A stretch of 64,000 nt of DNA from Halorarum halophilum. Lineage in GTDB: Archaea > Halobacteriota > Halobacteria > Halobacteriales > Haloferacaceae. A model generated the notes under the pieces. It did no database searches. It was given only the letters and a program-made list of their open reading frames with translations, and had not been told where the DNA came from. Below are positions 59,860-64,000 of this stretch, piece after piece (within the stretch, counting starts at the first letter, position 1; each line of letters opens with the position of its first letter). The stretch spans positions 3,410,001 to 3,474,000 of the forward strand of contig NZ_CP058529.1 in assembly GCF_013401515.1 (NCBI RefSeq). The letters run 5' to 3'. Both the position numbers and the translations under genes were made by a program.

Positions 59860-62052
59860 CTAGATGTAGTCGATCGCCTGGGGCAGTTCCAGCTTCATGC
59901 CCTTCCGCTCGCGGATCTCCATGATCTTCTCGCGCTGGAGGTTGTCCACCAGCACGCGGAAGCCGGCGTTCTCGGTGTTCCACGAGGCGCGACCCTCGGT
60001 CGCGCTGCGGATGTCGCTGGAGAAGCCGATCATCTCCTCGACGGGCGCGATGCCCTCGATGACCATGAGGTCGCCCTCCTGGTACATGTCGTCGACGCGG
60101 CCGCGGCGGCCCTGGATCTCGCCGGAGGCGTCGCCCATGTGCTGGTTCGGAACGTCGATGCGGACGTTCTGGATGGGTTCGAGGAGCCGCACCTCGGCGT
60201 CGATCAGCGCGCGGTGGACCGCGTTGCGGACCGCGGGGATGACCTGCGCCGGGCCGCGGTGGATGGTGTCCTCGTGCAGCCGGGCGTCGTGGAGTCGGAG
60301 CAGCGACCCCTGGACCGGCTCGGCGGCGAGCGGGCCGTCGTCGAGCGCCTCGTCGAGGCCCTCGATGACGAGTTCCATCGTCTCGTTCAGGTGCTGGATA
60401 CCCTTCGTGTCGTCGACGAGGATGTTCGTCCCGTGGATGTGCTCGACGTTCTGGGACGTGTCCTTGTCCATGCCGGCCGCCTGGAGCGCCTCGCGGCGTT
60501 CGAGCTCGGGCATGTCCATCGAGATCTCGCCGAGCTGGATGTCGTCGACGATGTCCTGGGCCATCGGCTCGACCGTGATGTAGAACTTGTTGTGTCGGTT
60601 CGGCGAGACGCCCTCGACCTCGCGGGAGGCCTCCTGCGGCTGCTCGCGGAAGACGACGATGGGCTCACCGGTCGTGACCGGGATGCCCTGGTTCTTCTGG
60701 ATGCGCTGGGTGATGACCTCGAGGTGGAGTTCGCCCTGCCCGGAGATGAGGTGCTCGCCGGTGTCCTCGTTGATCTCCACGCGGATGGTCGGGTCCTCCT
60801 TGGCGACCTGCTGGAGCGTCTGGATGAGCTTCGGCAGGTCGTCCATGTTCTGCGCCTCGACGGACTTCGTGATGACCGGCTCGGAGATGTGCTCGATCGA
60901 CTCGAACGGCGTCATCTCCACGTCGGAGACCGTGGAGCCCGCGATGGCGTCCTTCAGGCCGGTGACGGCCGCGATGTTCCCCGCTGGGACGCCGCGGTCG
61001 AGCTCCTCGCGCTCGCCGCCCATGTAGATCCCGACCGACTGGATGCGGTTCCGGCCCGCCGTCCCGGAGACGAACAGCTCCTGACCCTTCTTCAGGGTGC
61101 CGGAGAAGACGCGGCCGGTCGCGATCTCGCCGGCGTGCGGGTCCATCCCGATGTCGGTACACATGAAGACGATGTCGCCTTCGCGGTTCACCGTCCGCAT
61201 GTCCTCGGCGATCTCGGACTCGTCGTCGCCGCGCCAGATGCGCGGGACGCGGAACGGCTGGGCCGTGAGCGGGTTCGGGAAGTGCTCGGCGACCATGTCG
61301 AGCACGACGTTCGAGAGCGGGGTGCGCTCGTGGAGCTCGTCGCGCTCGTCGTTCTGCTCCATGTCGATGATGTCGCCGAAGGAGATCCCCGTCGCCTCCA
61401 TCGACGGCATGGAGACACCCCACTTGTACAGCGCGGAGCCGAACGCGACGGTCCCCTCCTCGACGGAGACGGACCAGTCCTCGGTGATGTCGTCCATCTC
61501 CTCGGTCATCCCGCGGATGAGCTCGTTGACGTCGCCGATGACGTCCATGAGCCGCTGCTGCATCTCCTGGGGCCCCTCCTGGAGCTCGTTGATGAGGCGG
61601 TCGACCTTGTTGATGAACAGCGCTGGCTTGACGCCCTCGCGGAGCGCCTGGCGCAGCACCGTCTCTGTCTGGGGCATCGCGCCCTCGACGGCGTCGACGA
61701 CCACGAGCGCGCCGTCGACGGCGCGCATCGCGCGCGTCACGTCGCCGCCGAAGTCGACGTGGCCGGGTGTGTCGATGAGGTTGATGAGGTGGTTCCGCCC
61801 CTCGTACTCGTGGGTCATCGAGACGTTCGCCGCGTCGATGGTGATGCCCCGTTCCTGCTCGTCCTCCTCGGTGTCCATCGCGAGCTGTTCGCCCGCGGTC
61901 TCGTCCGAGATCATGCCGGCGCCGGCGAGAAGGTTGTCCGAGAGAGTCGTCTTACCGTGGTCCACGTGAGCCGCGATGGCGATGTTCCGGATGTGCTCCG
62001 GCTCGTCCATCAGGGTCTCACATTCCTGTACGATTTTCTTTCGTCGGCCCAT
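59860..62052 (-). CDS. fusA: translation elongation factor EF-2
   Basis: A 730-residue GTPase that drives translocation. G1 [10 protein letters not shown], switch with [11 protein letters not shown]3 DTPGHVDF and G4 NKVDRL; then domains II-V. The diphthamide target histidine is His598 in TIHRGPAQ, as in archaeal/eukaryotic EF-2, and the end ([12 protein letters not shown]) is typical. Monocistronic; the start ATG 62052 gives [33 protein letters not shown]. Convergent gene absent; arsR promoter region is downstream. Confidence 0.98.
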   Translation of the reverse strand: MGRRKKIVQECETLMDEPEHIRNIAIAAHVDHGKTTLSDNLLAGAGMISDETAGEQLAMDTEEDEQERGITIDAANVSMTHEYEGRNHLINLIDTPGHVDFGGDVTRAMRAVDGALVVVDAVEGAMPQTETVLRQALREGVKPALFINKVDRLINELQEGPQEMQQRLMDVIGDVNELIRGMTEEMDDITEDWSVSVEEGTVAFGSALYKWGVSMPSMEATGISFGDIIDMEQNDERDELHERTPLSNVVLDMVAEHFPNPLTAQPFRVPRIWRGDDESEIAEDMRTVNREGDIVFMCTDIGMDPHAGEIATGRVFSGTLKKGQELFVSGTAGRNRIQSVGIYMGGEREELDRGVPAGNIAAVTGLKDAIAGSTVSDVEMTPFESIEHISEPVITKSVEAQNMDDLPKLIQTLQQVAKEDPTIRVEINEDTGEHLISGQGELHLEVITQRIQKNQGIPVTTGEPIVVFREQPQEASREVEGVSPNRHNKFYITVEPMAQDIVDDIQLGEISMDMPELERREALQAAGMDKDTSQNVEHIHGTNILVDDTKGIQHLNETMELVIEGLDEALDDGPLAAEPVQGSLLRLHDARLHEDTIHRGPAQVIPAVRNAVHRALIDAEVRLLEPIQNVRIDVPNQHMGDASGEIQGRRGRVDDMYQEGDLMVIEGIAPVEEMIGFSSDIRSATEGRASWNTENAGFRVLVDNLQREKIMEIRERKGMKLELPQAIDYI

Positions 62053-62178
62053 TACAGGCCGCTACTTGACGCCCGGTCAAAAGGGTAGTGCTTTGCCGCC
62101 GCCGAAAGCGCCGTCTGCGGGCGTCTCCCGCCGCGTGTCAACTGTTCCCGCACGTATCCGGTGACGCCGCGTGGACGG

Positions 62179-62469
62179 TCACCCGTCGTCGGGGACGTGT
62201 TCGGCCAGCGCCCCCGTGCTCTCACGACGGGACGCTGTCACCCGGCCGGTCCCGTCGACCACTACGGTACAGCCGTGATAGCGGAACCGCACCCGGAGGC
62301 CGTTGCCAGTCCGGGACCGAACGAGCGAGTCGAGGGCGTCCGGGTCGACCGTATCGTACAGTTGTGGTGATATATCGGTCGGCGAAACGTCGGTTTCGTC
62401 CGCGACCGCCTCGACGACCGTCCCGGTGATACCACGATTATCGGCACTGTCTGCGGCCATCTGGACCAT
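62179..62469 (-). CDS. HalOD1 output domain protein
   Basis: A 96-residue protein with TVVEAVADETDVSPTDISPQLYDTVDPDALDSLV then LRVRFRYHGCTVVVDGTGRVTAS, the HalOD1 layout. A TATA box (minus strand, TAATATATG complement at 62495-62503) lies ~29 nt upstream of ATG 62469, supporting this start; an internal ATG three codons on is possible. It stands alone, like the other two HalOD1 genes in the window. Confidence 0.86.
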   Translation of the reverse strand: MVQMAADSADNRGITGTVVEAVADETDVSPTDISPQLYDTVDPDALDSLVRSRTGNGLRVRFRYHGCTVVVDGTGRVTASRRESTGALAEHVPDDG

Positions 62470-62494
62470 CGTCGGTACTTCACGGGACTCGCGC

Positions 62495-62503
62495 TAATAT
62501 ATG
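62495..62503 (-). promoter_or_regulatory. TATA box of the third HalOD1 gene
   Basis: CATATATTA on the minus strand, ~29 nt upstream of the ATG at 62469, fits a leaderless promoter. Confidence 0.65.
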
Positions 62504-62593
62504 TCGTGGAATGGATAATTTGCGGCGGCAGTTTAAGTTCACCCGAAGATTGTCCGGCGGGAGGGATGATTCCAGTCCGACGACGCGAAACGA

Positions 62594-63070
62594 TCAGGCC
62601 TCGACCGTGATCTCCGTTCCGGAGTGGTTGAACACCCGCTCGTACCGACTCTTCACGATCTCCGTGTTGACGATCTGGATCCCGAGCTCGTTCAGTTCGT
62701 CACACGCGGTCTCGGCGTGCTCCTGAGAGGGACAGACCACCTCGACGGTGACGTTCTCGTCGTCGGTCAGCAGTTCGGTCACCGAGACGACGTTCTCCAC
62801 GCCGATCGCGTTCTGGAGCGTGGCCTCCCTGTCATCCGACGTGATGGTACCGACGATGAGGAGGTGCCGGTCGAACCCGGCCTTCTCGTAGTCGACGAGC
62901 GGCGCGTACCCCTCGATGACGCCCTCCTCCTCGAGGTTCTTTATCCGGGACGCGACGGCGCTCGCGGAGAGGCCGACCCGCTCGCCGATCGACTCCGTGG
63001 TGGCATTGCGAGCGTCGCTCTGGAGGGACTGGAGGATGCCCATGTCGACTCCGTCGAGGTCGTAACTCAT
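62594..63070 (-). CDS. Lrp/AsnC family transcriptional regulator
   Basis: A 158-residue regulator. The N-terminal HTH (VDMGILQSLQSDARNATTESIGERVGLSASAVASRIKNLEEEGVIEGYAPLVD) is characteristic, and the C-terminal RAM ligand-binding domain covers about 65-140 (HLLIVGTITSDDREATLQNAIGVENVVSVTELLTDDENVTVEVVC). It may bind an amino acid or other small ligand as an octamer. ATG 63070 (MSYDLDGVDMG) is the typical start. No adjacent coupled target. Confidence 0.93.
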   Translation of the reverse strand: MSYDLDGVDMGILQSLQSDARNATTESIGERVGLSASAVASRIKNLEEEGVIEGYAPLVDYEKAGFDRHLLIVGTITSDDREATLQNAIGVENVVSVTELLTDDENVTVEVVCPSQEHAETACDELNELGIQIVNTEIVKSRYERVFNHSGTEITVEA

Positions 63071-63193
63071 CCCTAGAGGTTCGTGGCCGACGTATATGAC
63101 GCTTTCAGGGCGTCGAGCCGAAACGACTGCCCCGGGGAGCGATTCCGGACCGGCACAAGAGTCAACTCGGCTCGGCGCTTGATATCCGTTCAC

Positions 63194-63967
63194 ATGGATG
63201 TACGACTGCGGGGGGACGGCCCGATCGACCCGTTTCTCGGGGCCGCGTCGCTCTTCGAGACGGAACTCGACCTCGACCTCCCGGTCGAGGTCCGGGTTCG
63301 CGAGGACCCGGAGGAGCGGACCTGGGCGGGCCACTACGACGACCGGCACGTGCTCAACATCTCGCGGAAGGCCGCGACGAGCGCGATGGCCCGCGAACTC
63401 GCGCTCCACGAGTTCGCCCACATGGCCCGGTACGAGGAGGAACACCCGTCGCACGTCCAGTCGACCGAGGAGGCGCTGTTCCTCGCGCTCTCCGGCCGGT
63501 CGGTCGAGCGCCGGAAGCTCTCCCACTGCTACCAGATCGCCAACCACATGAAGGACATCTACGCCGACGACATCACGCTCACGGTGGGGCCCTCCGGGAA
63601 GCTCGTCACCTTCTTCGAGTCCCAGCTCGCCGCGGCGGTCGCCGACCGCCCGCGCGAGCACCACCACCCCGACTCGCGGCTGCTCACCGGCGCGACCGAC
63701 CCCGACATCACCGTCGTCAACGCCGCGTTCGCATTGGCGATGTGCGAGCGACACGACCTCGTCGGCCGGTCGCACCGGCTGTACGACCTGGCCCACGCGG
63801 CCGCGGACGACGCCCCGGCGGTGGACCTCGGGGCGTTCAAGCGGCTGTTCCGCTCGCTCGCGGCGGACCCATCGGCCTCGGAGTACCGGAAGCAACTGGT
63901 CGACGCCGCCCGACTGTACGCGGTGGACGCGGGCGGCACGAGCGACGGGCCGGCCGCGGCGGACTGA
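63194..63967 (+). CDS. HEFAH putative metalloprotein (DUF5781-like)
   Basis: A 257-residue protein with a zinc-metalloprotease-like HEFAH (residues ~75-79 in LALHEFAHMARYEEEHPSHVQSTEEALFLAL), a downstream Glu in EEA as possible third ligand, and an otherwise uncharacterised helical C-terminal half. This agrees with a haloarchaeal family recalled as DUF5781. Proteolytic activity is not demonstrated. The ATG at 63194 gives MDVRLRGDGPIDPFLGAASLFE; in-frame residues upstream are unrelated. No coupled neighbours before the window end. Confidence 0.82.
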   Translation: MDVRLRGDGPIDPFLGAASLFETELDLDLPVEVRVREDPEERTWAGHYDDRHVLNISRKAATSAMARELALHEFAHMARYEEEHPSHVQSTEEALFLALSGRSVERRKLSHCYQIANHMKDIYADDITLTVGPSGKLVTFFESQLAAAVADRPREHHHPDSRLLTGATDPDITVVNAAFALAMCERHDLVGRSHRLYDLAHAAADDAPAVDLGAFKRLFRSLAADPSASEYRKQLVDAARLYAVDAGGTSDGPAAAD

Positions 63968-64000
63968 TCACGGAGTTCGACCGACCATTGAGTTCGACCG

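Noticed and set aside
59777-59863. 28-codon plus-strand frame (MCEELAVELEPAKREKW...)
   Set aside because: No promoter or ribosome-binding site; overlaps the EF-2 stop antisense. Evidence too thin.
59779-62088. 769-codon plus-strand frame
   Set aside because: Exact antisense of EF-2; repetitive LVD/HVD composition typical of reversed acidic coding sequence.
1-64000. CRISPR arrays, rRNA genes, IS elements, integrases
   Set aside because: No regularly spaced repeats, rRNA segments, transposase or integrase motifs were seen on either strand.

Overview
The window is chromosomal DNA from a haloarchaeon (class Halobacteria, high-GC). The evidence is a very high GC content, strongly acidic proteins rich in Asp and Glu, archaeal information-processing genes (ribosomal eL15 and uS10, EF-1 alpha, EF-2, TFB, ABCE1/RLI, RIO2, SepF), haloarchaea-specific families (HalOD1 output domain, bacterio-opsin-activator HTH, small one-domain zinc fingers), and many start codons 25-32 nt downstream of TATA-like boxes, as expected for leaderless transcripts. 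Genus was not resolved. No rRNA, CRISPR array, intact insertion sequence, integrase or prophage was seen; the window reads as core chromosome with a few accessory operons.

Layout. 1-800: gene tail and rpl15e. 945-11019: a binding-protein-dependent ABC importer (SBP, two permeases, two ATPases) with a TrmB-type regulator and two small membrane proteins at its 3' end and a GH15 glycosidase next to its promoter; together these suggest regulated uptake of an oligosaccharide, although the transporter subunits resemble the oligopeptide family. 11242-22850: RIO2 kinase, lipoate ligase, endonuclease IV, a membrane histidine kinase, M32 carboxypeptidase, a UvrD-like helicase, an M24 peptidase, DUF502 and riboflavin synthase. 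22923-37231: DMT transporter, tRNA-Ser(GGA), RidA, threonine ammonia-lyase, small zinc ribbon protein, citrate synthase, TFB, a hotdog thioesterase, the E1-like UbaA, an MDR oxidoreductase, F420:NADP oxidoreductase and a HAD hydrolase. 37242-53476: archaemetzincin, GAF histidine kinase, ferritin-like protein, dodecin, ABCE1 with an EMC6-like partner, RNase FAU-1, PrsW, SepF, PUA protein, RNase R-like protein, HalOD1 proteins, a Bat-type regulator, tRNA-Ala(CGC) and rhomboid. 53624-57133: rpsJ, EF-1 alpha, and an ACT protein with homoserine dehydrogenase. 57481-59622: an arsenic operon (ArsR, ArsM, 27-residue micropeptide, two-TM protein, ArsN2). 59860-63967: EF-2, HalOD1 protein, Lrp regulator and a putative HEFAH metalloprotein.

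Most noteworthy: (1) the ars operon, with a perfect inverted-repeat operator on its TATA region and a 27-codon reading frame with a near-perfect Shine-Dalgarno between arsM and an unknown membrane protein; (2) two compact divergent promoters, one an inverted pair of TATA elements (amzA/UPF0146) and one apparently a single TATA box shared by two leaderless genes (ridA/24983); (3) very small genes below the usual size cut-off (27, 29, 50 and 59 codons); (4) a family of intergenic repeats seen in three places; (5) a 110-bp element with 18-bp terminal inverted repeats between ridA and a small membrane protein gene. All functional statements rest on reading the sequence and recall of protein families; no database search was run.
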